From: an uncultured Erysipelotrichaceae bacterium
GTDB lineage: Bacteria; Bacillota_I; Bacilli_A; Erysipelotrichales; Erysipelotrichaceae
Assembly (NCBI GenBank): GCA_946537255.1
Contig: CAMNFS010000002.1
Coordinates: 1 to 64,000 of the forward strand
Reading direction: 5' to 3'
Length of the DNA: 64,000 nucleotides
The translations under genes were made by a program, and so were the position numbers. Position 1 is the first letter of the stretch. Every line of letters begins with the position of its first letter. Positions 42,242 through 51,749 of this stretch are shown in pieces. Under the pieces are notes generated by a model. That model saw only the letters and a list, made by a program, of their open reading frames with translations. It was not told the DNA's origin and did no database searches.

Positions 42242-42406
42242 TCCGTAGAAATGATACCATGAACCTCGCTGAAAAAAGAGAAAAAACTGCGCCGCGCCGA
42301 AGCTTCATGCCGGCATGGAAACCGGAAAGGAAATTCACGCAATGAAACAAATGGATTTTGTTTCATAAATAGTTGAGCATTTTTCAGAAAAGTAGCGTGC
42401 GGTTTC

Positions 42407-42436
42407 TTTACAAGAGGAGTCTGCTTCAGGTAAACT
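42407..42436 (+). promoter_or_regulatory. Promoter of the ilvA T-box leader
   Basis: TTTACA (42407-42412) and TAAACT (42431-42436) are 18 nt apart and precede the T-box stem I. Confidence 0.5.
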
Positions 42437-42444
42437 TGACGTAA

Positions 42445-42714
42445 TCGAGAAATGCATTCAACGGGGAGTGGCGCTGAATCAGCCGGAACCAGAGAGCTGC
42501 CGTCTGGTGAAAGGCAGTTCCGGAACTCAGAGCAGATCACCCCGCAGCAGGTCCGCTGAACCAGCAGTAAGCGGAAACGGCAGGCACCGTTATCAGAGCC
42601 GGCAGGTTGATCGACCTGAATGAGCGGCCGTCACAGACGGCAAGAAGAGTGGTACCGCGGAAGCAGAATAAGGCTTTCGTCTCTTGTACAGACAGAGGGG
42701 CGGAAGCCTTTCAT
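42445..42714 (+). ncRNA. T-box leader, isoleucine specifier
   Basis: T-box riboswitch before ilvA. Stem I shows AGAGAGC (42491-42497), GGTGAAAGGCAG on the distal side, and the specifier ATC (42536-42538) followed by ACCCC, aligning with CTG-GCCCC of the leuA leader. The T-box is AGAGTGGTACCGCGG (about 42646-42660). A terminator pairs AGGCTTTCG (from 42671) with GCGGAAGCCT before TTTC. Low charging of tRNA-Ile should raise ilvA-ridA expression. Confidence 0.92.
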
Positions 42715-42732
42715 ATATTTGGAGGAAAGCAC

Positions 42733-43938
42733 ATGGTTTCATTGGACAGGATCTATCAGGCAGCATTCGTACTCAAGGATATTGCCCGCAGGACAGATCT
42801 CATCGCCGCCCCAAGACTCAGCAGTGACGGCAATCTTTTCCTGAAGACGGAAAATCTTCAGATTACCGGAAGTTTCAAGGTCCGGGGCGCTTACTATAAG
42901 ATTTCCCGGCTGACCGAGGAAGAAAAGAGCAAGGGCATCGTGGCCTGTTCTGCCGGCAATCATGCCCAGGGTGTCGCGCTTGCGGCAGCCCGGATGGGCA
43001 TTCGTTCCGTTATCTGCATGCCGGACAGCGCGCCCATCATGAAGGTGGAAAGCACCAAGGCACTCGGTGCCAAGGTATGTCTGGTCAAGGGATCCTATGA
43101 TGATGCCCATGACAGGGCAGTCGAACTTCAGAAGGAAACCGGCATGACCTTCATTCATCCGTATGATGACGAGGATGTGATTGCCGGCCAGGGAACCATC
43201 GGACTTGAGATTCTTGAACAGCTGAGCGACGTGGAAGCAGTCATTGTTCCGGTCGGCGGCGGCGGTCTTCTCAGCGGTGTTGCCTGCGCGATCAAGCAGC
43301 TGAATCCTGCCGTAAAGGTCTATGGCGTACAGTCGGCCGGAGCGCCGTCCATGGCCAACGCCTTCCATAATCATAAATGGGAGGCACTGGACAAGGTGTC
43401 CACGTTTGCGGATGGCATCGCGGTCAAGAATCCGGGTGAGCTGACCTACGAGATCATCAGCAGCTGTGTGGATGACGTGGTTACGGTTACGGAAGATGAA
43501 ACCGCAGCAGCGATTCTTGCCCTGATTGAAAAACAGAAGCTGATCGCGGAAGGAGCCGGTGCGGTTCCTGTCGCAGCGGCAATGTTCGGCAAGCTGCCGA
43601 TTCAGGGAAAAAAGACCGTATGTCTGGTTTCCGGCGGCAATATTGATGTCAACATTCTCTCCCGCGTCATTACAAGAGGTCTTGTGATGAGCGGAAGAAA
43701 CACCACTCTGCTGATTGCTCTGACGGATAAGCCGGGACAGCTGCAGAAGGTCAGTGAAATTGTCGCATCCTGCGGAGCCAATGTTGTATCCGTGGATTAT
43801 GACCGCAGTGACACGAACATGGCGATTAATGACTGCTATCTCAGAATCGGCATGGAAACAAGAAATCACGCGCAGATCGAAGAGATCAGAAAGAAACTTT
43901 CCGAAGCCGGGTTCACACTGGTCAAGGAACGTGCATAG
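42733..43938 (+). CDS. ilvA: Threonine ammonia-lyase (threonine deaminase)
   Basis: A 401-residue PLP enzyme turning threonine into 2-ketobutyrate, the entry to isoleucine. The PLP lysine is in ITGSFKVRGAYYK (about Lys 49), the phosphate loop is VPVGGGGLLSG, and SAGNHAQGVALAA is conserved. The C-terminus (TTLLIALTDKPGQLQKVSEIVA) is one ACT-like domain, as in the short type, so isoleucine inhibition may be weaker than in the two-ACT E. coli enzyme. Start 42733 follows TTGGAGGAAAG just after the T-box terminator. Twelve nt separate it from ridA. Confidence 0.94.
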   Translation: MVSLDRIYQAAFVLKDIARRTDLIAAPRLSSDGNLFLKTENLQITGSFKVRGAYYKISRLTEEEKSKGIVACSAGNHAQGVALAAARMGIRSVICMPDSAPIMKVESTKALGAKVCLVKGSYDDAHDRAVELQKETGMTFIHPYDDEDVIAGQGTIGLEILEQLSDVEAVIVPVGGGGLLSGVACAIKQLNPAVKVYGVQSAGAPSMANAFHNHKWEALDKVSTFADGIAVKNPGELTYEIISSCVDDVVTVTEDETAAAILALIEKQKLIAEGAGAVPVAAAMFGKLPIQGKKTVCLVSGGNIDVNILSRVITRGLVMSGRNTTLLIALTDKPGQLQKVSEIVASCGANVVSVDYDRSDTNMAINDCYLRIGMETRNHAQIEEIRKKLSEAGFTLVKERA

Positions 43939-43949
43939 GGAGAAAGAAT

Positions 43950-44330
43950 ATGACAAAGGTAATTGCAACAGACAAAGCGCCGGCAGCGGTCGGCCCCTAC
44001 TCACAGGCTCTATCAGTCGGCAGCCTCGTGTTTGCCAGCGGTCAGATTCCCCTCGATCCGGCAACGGGTACGATCGTCGGGACCACTGCGGCGGAGCAGG
44101 CGGAGCAGGTATTCACCAACATTGAAGCTGTCCTCCGCGAAGCCGGTCTTGCCATGAAGGATGTCGTAAAGACCACGGTTTTCCTGACGGATCTCAATGC
44201 GTTCGGCGCTGTCAATGAGGTATACGCGAAGCATTTTGTTCAGCCGTTTCCGGCACGGTCCTGTGTCGAGATCAGTGCTCTGCCCAAAGGCGCGCTGATT
44301 GAGTGTGAGGTCATTGCCTGCAGGGAATAA
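43950..44330 (+). CDS. ridA: RidA enamine/imine deaminase
   Basis: A 126-residue YjgF/RidA protein that hydrolyses the reactive 2-aminocrotonate released by IlvA and so protects PLP enzymes such as IlvE. PYSQAL, VFASGQIPLDPATG, FLTDLNAFGAVNEVYAKHF and PARSCVEISALPKGALIECEVIA include the catalytic Arg. Its place right behind ilvA in the same T-box transcript fits the known role exactly. Confidence 0.95.
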   Translation: MTKVIATDKAPAAVGPYSQALSVGSLVFASGQIPLDPATGTIVGTTAAEQAEQVFTNIEAVLREAGLAMKDVVKTTVFLTDLNAFGAVNEVYAKHFVQPFPARSCVEISALPKGALIECEVIACRE

Positions 44331-44341
44331 AAAAACCCGGG

Positions 44342-45535
44342 TCATAAGACACCGGATTTGATCTGCTCGATAAACTGACGTGCGACCCGCGGCGTTCTGC
44401 CGCCGGCTCTCAGAGCATATTGCTCAGCCCGTTCGCAGAGTTCGGTTTCATCCATTGTGACACCGTATTCCTTTGCGACTTCCTTCACGATATAGAGATA
44501 CCGGTTCTTGTCCGGCTTCTGGAAGGTGACAATCAGCCCGAATCTTGCGGAGAGAGACAGCAGTTCCTCACGGGTGTCATTCTCATGAATGTCATCTCCC
44601 ATGCGGTCTGACATCAGCTCGCGGATCATATGCCTGCGGTTGGATGTGGCAGCTACAATCGTATTGTCGCTTCTCTCGCTGACGGATCCTTCCAGAATGG
44701 CCTTGAGGGCTGCGAAGTTGTCATCGTAGGTGGAGAAGCTCAGATCGTCAATGAAGAGAATGAACTTCAGCGGCTGATCGGCAAGCTCGGAAAGAACGTC
44801 GGGAATCTGGTACAGCTGGTTCTTCTTGACTTCAATGAGTCTCAGACCCTGATCCGCATATTCATTGGCAATCGCCTTGATCGTGCTGGACTTGCCGGTT
44901 CCCGCGTCGCCATACAGCAGCATGTTCACAGCCGGTTCCCCACGCAGCAGCGCTTCGACATTGGCAATGATTTTCGACCGTTCCGCTTCATAGCCCGGAA
45001 GCTCTGAAAGACGCCGGGAATCGGGGGTGCGGACGGGAACAAGCCTGTCCTCTTTCAGGGAGAAGACGTGGGCTTCTGCAAACATACCGTAGCCTTTCAC
45101 GGAAACTTCCTCCAGATGGTGGAGATATTCCTTCTTGAAGTCGATTGCGTAGATTTTCCAGGGAGTGAACAGGCCGGCGGAATCCCAGGTGAAGTCACTC
45201 AGAACAACCATCGACGCATCTGCGAGAACCTTCAGCTCCCGGATTACGGAAGCGTCTATGGTGCCGTTGGATTCCCCGCAGGCGTGCATGCGCACAGCGG
45301 CATTCTCGTCATTCAGAACGGCATTCAGCAGATACAGGGACCAGCAGTCACCGGAGGCAAACAGAAGAGACTCGAAATTTCCGCAGGCATCGGCGAATTC
45401 AAGGTCCGAAACGGATCTGAGCATTTCATTGAAAGCAGCCACTACAGGATCGCTGTTCAGACCGCGGAAAACAGCAAGGGTGCGCATTCTTGCATACATG
45501 ACATGCGCATAGGTAAGATCTAAAGTATCAGTCAT
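44342..45535 (-). CDS. DUF815-family AAA+ ATPase
   Basis: A 397-residue ATPase with Walker A LLYGDAGTGKSSTIKA, Walker B KFILFIDDLSF, sensor ATSNRRHMI and an HEND-type segment (GDDIHENDTREELLSLSARFGL). The N-terminal 170 residues are helical and specific to the family. Its function is unknown. I use the ATG at 45535, which has GAGGTG upstream; an in-frame ATG 12 codons earlier does not. It is divergent from ilvBNCDE, with only 77 nt between the starts, so the two may share regulation. Confidence 0.85.
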   Translation of the reverse strand: MTDTLDLTYAHVMYARMRTLAVFRGLNSDPVVAAFNEMLRSVSDLEFADACGNFESLLFASGDCWSLYLLNAVLNDENAAVRMHACGESNGTIDASVIRELKVLADASMVVLSDFTWDSAGLFTPWKIYAIDFKKEYLHHLEEVSVKGYGMFAEAHVFSLKEDRLVPVRTPDSRRLSELPGYEAERSKIIANVEALLRGEPAVNMLLYGDAGTGKSSTIKAIANEYADQGLRLIEVKKNQLYQIPDVLSELADQPLKFILFIDDLSFSTYDDNFAALKAILEGSVSERSDNTIVAATSNRRHMIRELMSDRMGDDIHENDTREELLSLSARFGLIVTFQKPDKNRYLYIVKEVAKEYGVTMDETELCERAEQYALRAGGRTPRVARQFIEQIKSGVL

Positions 45536-45612
45536 GATATTCACCTCGAAACAGTATTGTTTACGATTCAAAAGTATATTCCAAATTCATACAGGAGACA
45601 AAGGAGGATTGA

Positions 45613-47292
45613 ATGAAACTCAACGGTTCCCAGATCTTTGTGGAAGTCCTCGCGGAGCAGGGCGTAGATACCCTGTTCGGGTATCCGGGCGGTGCAGTAC
45701 TGAATCTTTATGATGAACTCTACCGCAATCAGGACAGAATCCATCACTACATGACTGCCCATGAACAGGGCGCCTGCCATGCGGCGGACGGATATGCCCG
45801 GGCGACCGGCAAGACCGGTGTCGTTCTTGCGACCAGCGGTCCGGGTGCGACAAACCTGGTGACCGGGATTGCGACGGCGTTCATGGACAGTGTTCCGCTT
45901 GTGGCATTTACCGGCAATGTCGGTACCGGCGGGCTCGGCAAGGATTCCTTTCAGGAAGCCTATATTGAAGGCATCACGATGCCGATAACGAAGCATAACT
46001 ATACGGTTCGGCATATCGAGGATCTCGCGGAGATCATGCGGGAGGCTTTCCGGATTGCCCAGACCGGACGGAAGGGACCGGTGCTGGTGGATATTCCGAA
46101 GGATATTTCCGCGGCGGTGTGTGAATTCACTCCCAGACAGAAGGTAGTCCCGGAAGTCAATCAGAACTTTGATACCGGCGCGCTGATGAAGTGTGCGGAA
46201 GTGCTGAATGAAGCGGAGCGGCCGATTATCTATTTCGGAGGCGGCGTGGTTTCTGCGGATGCGGCGGATGAGCTGCGGCTCATTATGGAGAAGGCGGATA
46301 TTCCGGCGACCTGGACGCTGATGGCAAAAGGCGTGCTGGAAGATGAGGATCCGCTGAACCTCGGACTGATCGGCATGCATGGAAGCTTCGCCAGCAACAA
46401 GGCAATTGACGGAGCGGATGTGGTGCTCGCGGTCGGGACAAGGTTCTCTGACCGGGTTGCCCTGAATCCGGCAAAATTTGCCCGCAGGGCAAAGATCATT
46501 CAGATCGATATTGACGCATCGGAAGTGGATAAGAATGTCAGTGTTGACTGCTCGGTGATCGGAGATGCGAAGATTGTTCTTGGGGCTCTTGCCGGGATGC
46601 TCAATGACGCGGATCACAGTGAATGGAGGGAAACCATTCAGCAATGGCAGGATATGGACTTCGTGCCCGGCGACAGTGAAACCGAGCTGAAGCCTCATCA
46701 GATTCTGGAAACCATCTGTGACCTTGCGGGAGATGATACGGTCTATGTCACGGATGTCGGCCAGCATCAGATGTGGGCGGCTCAGTACCTGACTCATGTA
46801 AAGCCAAGACACTTTCTTACCAGCGGCGGTCTTGGAACGATGGGATACGGATACGGAGCGGCGATCGGAGCTCAGATTGCGCTGGGCAGACAGCAGCGGG
46901 TCGTGCATCTGACCGGAGATGGAAGCTTTCATATGAACCTCAACGAAGGCGTGACAGCGGTATCCTATGATCTTCCGGTGATCACGGTGATCTTCAACAA
47001 TCAGGTGCTCGGAATGGTGCGGCAATGGCAGACGCTGCTGTATGAAAAGCGGTATTCCAGCACGGATCCTCACCGCAGAACCGATTACGTAAAGCTCGCG
47101 GAAGGATTCGGCGCAAAGGGGTATCACTGCGAAACGCCTGCGGAATTCAGAAAGGCATTTCTGGATGCGCTGGATAATGAAGGTCCGAGCTGGATTGAAT
47201 GTGTGATTGACAAGGATGAAAAGGTCCTGCCGATGATTCCGGCCGGCGCCACGATCGAGGACATTATCCTGGCGGACGGAATGGAGGCATAA
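45613..47292 (+). CDS. ilvB: Acetolactate synthase large subunit (ilvBNCDE copy)
   Basis: A 559-residue acetohydroxyacid synthase with canonical motifs: HEQGACHAADGYARATG with the catalytic Glu, TSGPGATNLVTGIATAF, and ThDP site GDGSFHMNLNEGV...NN. It keeps GMVRQWQ (Trp codon 47026-47028), the residue known to favour 2-ketobutyrate over pyruvate as second substrate and to bind herbicides. It can thus serve isoleucine as well as valine. It heads the ilvBNCDE operon with AAAGGAGG before the start; I see no T-box or other leader in the short upstream gap. Confidence 0.94.
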   Translation: MKLNGSQIFVEVLAEQGVDTLFGYPGGAVLNLYDELYRNQDRIHHYMTAHEQGACHAADGYARATGKTGVVLATSGPGATNLVTGIATAFMDSVPLVAFTGNVGTGGLGKDSFQEAYIEGITMPITKHNYTVRHIEDLAEIMREAFRIAQTGRKGPVLVDIPKDISAAVCEFTPRQKVVPEVNQNFDTGALMKCAEVLNEAERPIIYFGGGVVSADAADELRLIMEKADIPATWTLMAKGVLEDEDPLNLGLIGMHGSFASNKAIDGADVVLAVGTRFSDRVALNPAKFARRAKIIQIDIDASEVDKNVSVDCSVIGDAKIVLGALAGMLNDADHSEWRETIQQWQDMDFVPGDSETELKPHQILETICDLAGDDTVYVTDVGQHQMWAAQYLTHVKPRHFLTSGGLGTMGYGYGAAIGAQIALGRQQRVVHLTGDGSFHMNLNEGVTAVSYDLPVITVIFNNQVLGMVRQWQTLLYEKRYSSTDPHRRTDYVKLAEGFGAKGYHCETPAEFRKAFLDALDNEGPSWIECVIDKDEKVLPMIPAGATIEDIILADGMEA

Positions 47293-47293
47293 G

Positions 47294-47779
47294 ATGGCAG
47301 AAAAAACATATCCGCGCTCTGTAATCAGTATTCTGGTAGAAAATCATTACGGTGTTCTTGCCAGGATTGCAAGCATGTTCAACCGCCGGAGCTTCAATAT
47401 CGATTCCATCGCCGCAAGCGAGACGATTGATCCGGGCATCACCAGAATCACCATCACCGTGCACTGCGATCAGAATACCCTCAAGCAGATGCTGCTGCAG
47501 ACAGAACGGCTTGAGGAAGTCAGAAAGGTATTTCTGCTGAGCACGAACAGCCTGCAGAGAGAGCTGCTGCTGATCAAAATTGCCTGTGATTCTTCAAACC
47601 TTCCCGCCCTGCGGGATATTGCCGGTGTATACAAGGCAAAGATCATAGATCTTTCCCCGGAAAGTCTGGTCATGGAACTGACTGGCAAACCGGAGAAAAT
47701 TGATGGTTTCCTCAAGATGTTTGGAAATTATAATGTACTGGAGATGTGCCGTACCGGGATTACGGCACTGGATCGCTGA
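47294..47779 (+). CDS. ilvN: Acetolactate synthase small subunit (ilvBNCDE copy)
   Basis: A 161-residue regulatory subunit with ACT domain SVISILVENHYGVLARIASMFNRRSFNIDSIAASETIDPG and a C-terminal domain (LLIKIACDSSNLPALRDIAGVYKAKIIDL). It differs clearly from the leucine-operon copy, so each large subunit probably has its own partner. It begins 1 nt after the ilvB stop. Confidence 0.94.
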   Translation: MAEKTYPRSVISILVENHYGVLARIASMFNRRSFNIDSIAASETIDPGITRITITVHCDQNTLKQMLLQTERLEEVRKVFLLSTNSLQRELLLIKIACDSSNLPALRDIAGVYKAKIIDLSPESLVMELTGKPEKIDGFLKMFGNYNVLEMCRTGITALDR

Positions 47780-47809
47780 TAGAACAGGAAAAAAGGAGAG
47801 AACATTATT

Positions 47810-48823
47810 ATGGCTATCAAAAAGTATTACGATTCTGACTGCAATCTTGGCGTACTGGATGGAAAAACTGTAGCGGTGATCGGTTTCGGATCACAGGGAC
47901 ATGCGCATTCCGAGAACCTCGCGGAATCCGGCGTGAATGTCGTCGTAGGTCTTCGGGAAGGAAGCGGCCACTGGGAAAAGGCTGCGAAGTTCGCGGAAAC
48001 ACACAAGAACTTCCGGGTCATGAGCATTGAAGACGCTGCCGAGGCAGGCGATATCGTCATGATGCTGGTACCGGATGAAAGAGCAGCTGATATTTACAAC
48101 AAGCTTGTCGCTCCGCACATGAAGGAAGGCGATACGCTCGCATTCGCGCATGGATTCAATGTCCACTTCCAGTTTGTAAAGCCGGCAAAGAATCTCAACG
48201 TCATCATGATAGCTCCGAAGGGTCCCGGACATGTTGTCCGTTCCACATATACGGAAGGCCAGGGCGTTCCGTCTCTGATCTGCATTGAGCAGGATTATAC
48301 CGGAAACGCAAAGGAAATCGCGCTTGCATATGCGTGCGGTATCGGCGCTGGCCGTGCCGGCATTCTTGAGACCACATTCCGTGAGGAAACCGAGACCGAT
48401 CTCTTCGGTGAGCAGGCTGTTCTCTGCGGCGGTGTATGTGAACTGATCCACGCTGGTTTTGATACGCTTGTTGAAGCAGGATATGCGCCGGAGATGGCAT
48501 ACTTTGAGACCTGCCATGAGATGAAGCTCATCGTTGACCTCATCAACAAGGGCGGTTTCGGACTCATGCGCTATTCCATTTCCAACACTGCTGAATATGG
48601 TGACTACCGGACTGGAAAGCGTCTGATCACGGAGGAAACCCGCAAGGAAATGAAGCAGATTCTCTCGGAGATTCAGGACGGTACCTTCGCAAGCGAATTC
48701 ATGCAGGAAATGTCCAGCGGCCGTCAGGCAAAGTTCCTTGCGATGCGCAAGAAGGAAGCGGAACATCCGATCGAAAAGGTCGGCGCGGAACTTCGCTCCA
48801 TGATGAGCTGGCTCAAGAAATAA
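47810..48823 (+). CDS. ilvC: Ketol-acid reductoisomerase
   Basis: A 337-residue class I enzyme converting acetolactate to 2,3-dihydroxyisovalerate, and the 2-aceto-2-hydroxybutyrate analogue to the isoleucine precursor. The dinucleotide site is [15 protein letters not shown]; the beta2-alphaB loop [12 protein letters not shown] holds the residues that choose NADPH or NADH, and its lack of the usual double Ser makes cofactor choice uncertain. Metal binding is in [12 protein letters not shown] and [14 protein letters not shown]. Confidence 0.95.
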   Translation: MAIKKYYDSDCNLGVLDGKTVAVIGFGSQGHAHSENLAESGVNVVVGLREGSGHWEKAAKFAETHKNFRVMSIEDAAEAGDIVMMLVPDERAADIYNKLVAPHMKEGDTLAFAHGFNVHFQFVKPAKNLNVIMIAPKGPGHVVRSTYTEGQGVPSLICIEQDYTGNAKEIALAYACGIGAGRAGILETTFREETETDLFGEQAVLCGGVCELIHAGFDTLVEAGYAPEMAYFETCHEMKLIVDLINKGGFGLMRYSISNTAEYGDYRTGKRLITEETRKEMKQILSEIQDGTFASEFMQEMSSGRQAKFLAMRKKEAEHPIEKVGAELRSMMSWLKK

Positions 48824-48844
48824 GAGACTTCGGGAGAAGAGGCT

Positions 48845-50503
48845 ATGCGCAGTGATAATGTGACAAAAGGACCGGAACGGGCGCCCAACCGGAGTCTGTT
48901 CTATGCCCTTGGGTATACCAGGGAGGATCTGGAAAAACCACTGATCGCGGTAGTATCCGCGCACAGTGATATTGTTCCGGGTCATATGAATCTTGACAAG
49001 CTGACCGAAGCGGTCAAAGCCGGCATTGAAGCCGCTGGCGGAACCCCGTTCATGGTTCCGGCCATTGGTGTATGTGACGGGATCGCGATGGGACATATCG
49101 GCATGAAGTATTCGCTTGCCAGCCGTGAGCTGATTGCGGACAGCACCGAAACCATGGTCATGGCGCATCAGTTTGACGGTGCGGTACTGATTCCCAACTG
49201 CGATAAGATCGTACCGGGCATGGTCATGGCGGCAGTACGCATGAATATTCCTGCCGTTGTCTGTTCGGGCGGACCGATGCTGGCAGGAAGATACGATGGA
49301 GAGGAAGTCAGCCTTTCCAAGATGTTTGAAGCGGTCGGTGCCTACAAGGCAGGCATGATCAGTGATGAGAAACTGGAGGAATGCACGCAGAACTGCTGTC
49401 CTGGCTGCGGTTCCTGTTCCGGCATGTATACTGCCAACAGCATGAACTGCCTGTGCGAGGCAATCGGAATTGCGCTGCCTGGAAACGGAACCATCCCGGC
49501 AGTCTACGCGAAGCGTCTGCAGCTTGGCAGACTGTCCGGTGCGGCGATCATGAACATGGTCAGAAACAACATTACGGCCCGTGACATCATCAACGAGCGC
49601 AGCATCCGCAACGCTCTGACCTGCGACATGGCGCTTGGATGCAGCACCAATACCGTGCTCCATCTGCTTGCGATTGCCAAGGAAGCGGGGATTGAAATGG
49701 ATCTCAATCTGTTCAATGAGATCAGTGCCAGAACCCCGAATCTCTGTCATCTTGCCCCGGCGGGACCGACGCATATGCCGGATCTCTATGCGGCAGGCGG
49801 CATTCCGGCCGTACAGGCGGAACTCGCGAAAAAGAATCTCCTGGATCTTGACTGCATGACCGTAACCGGCATGACAGTCGGAGAGAATATTCAGGGCGCG
49901 AAGGTGCTCAACACCAACGCGATCCGTCCGATTGAAAGTCCGTACAGTGAAACCGGCGGACTGCAGATTCTGTTTGGAAATATCGCGCCGGATGGCTGTG
50001 TGGTAAAGCGCAGCGCAGTTGCGGCGGAGATGCTTGTTCATGAAGGCCCGGCGAGAGTCTTCAATTCCGAGGACGACGCGATTGCGGCAATCTATGACGG
50101 CAGAATTGTTCCGGGAGATGTTGTTGTGATCCGTTATGAAGGACCGATGGGCGGTCCGGGCATGCGGGAGATGCTGAACCCGACCAGCGCGCTGGCAGGG
50201 ATGAAGCTCGATACCACCGTGGCTTTGATTACGGATGGGCGCTTCTCCGGCGCAAGCCGCGGAGCTGCCATCGGACATGTCTGTCCGGAAGCCTGCGCCG
50301 GCGGACCGATCGGTCTTGTGGAAGAGGGAGATATCATTGCCATTGATATTCCCAATGCGTCTGTAAACGTGAAGGTCAGTGATGAAGAACTCGCTGCCCG
50401 CAAGGCGGCATGGGTGAAGCCGGAACCGAATATCACCACCGGATGGCTCGGCAGATACGCTAAACTCGTTGACGGTGCGAATCACGGCGCGGTCATGAAA
50501 TAG
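48845..50503 (+). CDS. ilvD: Dihydroxy-acid dehydratase
   Basis: A 552-residue iron-sulfur dehydratase common to valine, leucine and isoleucine. Cluster ligands lie in [11 protein letters not shown] and [20 protein letters not shown]; the C-terminal [21 protein letters not shown] is the swivel-domain signature. The long open frame on the opposite strand (47891-50605) is a codon-bias shadow. Confidence 0.95.
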   Translation: MRSDNVTKGPERAPNRSLFYALGYTREDLEKPLIAVVSAHSDIVPGHMNLDKLTEAVKAGIEAAGGTPFMVPAIGVCDGIAMGHIGMKYSLASRELIADSTETMVMAHQFDGAVLIPNCDKIVPGMVMAAVRMNIPAVVCSGGPMLAGRYDGEEVSLSKMFEAVGAYKAGMISDEKLEECTQNCCPGCGSCSGMYTANSMNCLCEAIGIALPGNGTIPAVYAKRLQLGRLSGAAIMNMVRNNITARDIINERSIRNALTCDMALGCSTNTVLHLLAIAKEAGIEMDLNLFNEISARTPNLCHLAPAGPTHMPDLYAAGGIPAVQAELAKKNLLDLDCMTVTGMTVGENIQGAKVLNTNAIRPIESPYSETGGLQILFGNIAPDGCVVKRSAVAAEMLVHEGPARVFNSEDDAIAAIYDGRIVPGDVVVIRYEGPMGGPGMREMLNPTSALAGMKLDTTVALITDGRFSGASRGAAIGHVCPEACAGGPIGLVEEGDIIAIDIPNASVNVKVSDEELAARKAAWVKPEPNITTGWLGRYAKLVDGANHGAVMK

Positions 50504-50519
50504 GAAAAGGAGACAGGAG

Positions 50520-51596
50520 ATGCTTGATATCAAGTTTATTGAAGCGGAATCACTGAAGGAAAAACCAAAAGATGAAACCAAGCTCGGCTTTGGAAAAATC
50601 TTCACGGACTATATGTTCCTGATGGATTATGACAAGGGCGTCGGATGGCATGATCCGAGAATTGAACCCTATCATCCGTTCTCGATCGCTCCGGGCTGCG
50701 TCATTCTGCATTACGCTCAGGAAGTGTTTGAGGGTCTGAAGGCTTACCGCACCGCGGATGGAACCATTCAGCTGTTCCGCCCGGACTGCAATGCGTCCCG
50801 TATGGTAGACAGCTGCGAAAGACTGTGCATACCGAGTGTGGATCCTGAAGACTTCGTACAGGCGGTCAAGGCTCTTGTGGAAGTGGAAAAGGACTGGGTA
50901 CCTCATGCCGAAGGCGCCAGCCTCTATATCCGGCCGTTCATCTTTGCGACCATGGAGCAGCTGGGCGTACACGCAAGTTCCAGTTATACCTTCTGCATCA
51001 TTCTTTCTCCATCCGGTGCTTATTACGCAACCGGGCTCGCACCGGTCCGCATCTATGTTGAGGATGAGTATATCCGTGCCGCGCCTGGTCTTACCGGTTT
51101 TGCGAAATGCGGCGGAAACTACGCCGCTTCCATCAAGTCCGGCGAACTTGCGGAAGAACTCGGGTATTCTCAGGTGCTCTGGCTGGATGGCGTGGAACAC
51201 AAGTATGTGGAAGAAGTCGGATCCATGAACATCTTCTTCAAGATTGACGGAAAGATTTATACCGCACCGTGTGTCGGCACCGTGCTTCCGGGTGTTACCC
51301 GCCGTTCCATCATTGAACTGTGCCGGGACTGGGGGTATGAAGTCATCGAAGGAAAAATTGCGATTGAGGATATCATGAAGGCCGGTCATGAAGGCAGGCT
51401 GGAAGAGGTATTCGGATCCGGTACGGCGGCGGTAGTGTCACCGGTCAAGGAACTGAAGTACATGGATGACACAATCATTATCGGAGATGGCAACATCGGC
51501 AGCTTCACCCAGAAACTGTACGATACAATGACCGGCATGCAGTGGGGCAGAATTCCCGATACCAAGGGATGGATTGTTCCCGTCTGCAAAGCCTGA
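50520..51596 (+). CDS. ilvE: Branched-chain amino acid aminotransferase (type II)
   Basis: A 358-residue fold-type IV PLP enzyme that makes leucine, isoleucine and valine from their keto acids with glutamate. YAQEVFEGLKAYRTADG, FRPDCNASRMVDSCERLCIP, KCGGNYAASIKSG and EVGSMNIFF are family motifs; the length and these forms mark the eukaryote-like type II. It ends the ilvBNCDE operon, followed by a strong terminator. Confidence 0.95.
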   Translation: MLDIKFIEAESLKEKPKDETKLGFGKIFTDYMFLMDYDKGVGWHDPRIEPYHPFSIAPGCVILHYAQEVFEGLKAYRTADGTIQLFRPDCNASRMVDSCERLCIPSVDPEDFVQAVKALVEVEKDWVPHAEGASLYIRPFIFATMEQLGVHASSSYTFCIILSPSGAYYATGLAPVRIYVEDEYIRAAPGLTGFAKCGGNYAASIKSGELAEELGYSQVLWLDGVEHKYVEEVGSMNIFFKIDGKIYTAPCVGTVLPGVTRRSIIELCRDWGYEVIEGKIAIEDIMKAGHEGRLEEVFGSGTAAVVSPVKELKYMDDTIIIGDGNIGSFTQKLYDTMTGMQWGRIPDTKGWIVPVCKA

Positions 51597-51608
51597 ACAC
51601 TGTTTTTG

Positions 51609-51642
51609 AAAAAGTATCTCTTTCGAAAAGGGATACTTTTTT
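51609..51642 (+). terminator. ilvBNCDE terminator
   Basis: AAAAGTATC pairs with GATACTTTT, followed by TTC-TTTT. Confidence 0.85.
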
Positions 51643-51676
51643 CTTTTGCGTCACAGGGAAAGCAGCCGGGATGGAG

Positions 51677-51710
51677 AAAAATCTCATATTCTCCCTGAGA
51701 GAATATGAGG
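51677..51710 (-). terminator. Terminator of the AraC-family gene
   Basis: CTCATATTCTC (51683-51693) and GAGAATATGAG (51699-51709) form a perfect 11-bp stem. On the minus strand it is followed by ATTTTTC, as needed to end the regulator transcript. Confidence 0.75.
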
Positions 51711-51749
51711 CTTTGGACAATATGAGAAGGAATGCTGAATATATGCTGC

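Noticed and set aside
47891..50605. 904-residue open frame opposite ilvC-ilvD
   Set aside because: It is antisense to two clearly conserved genes and results from codon bias; it shows no motif and no ribosome site.
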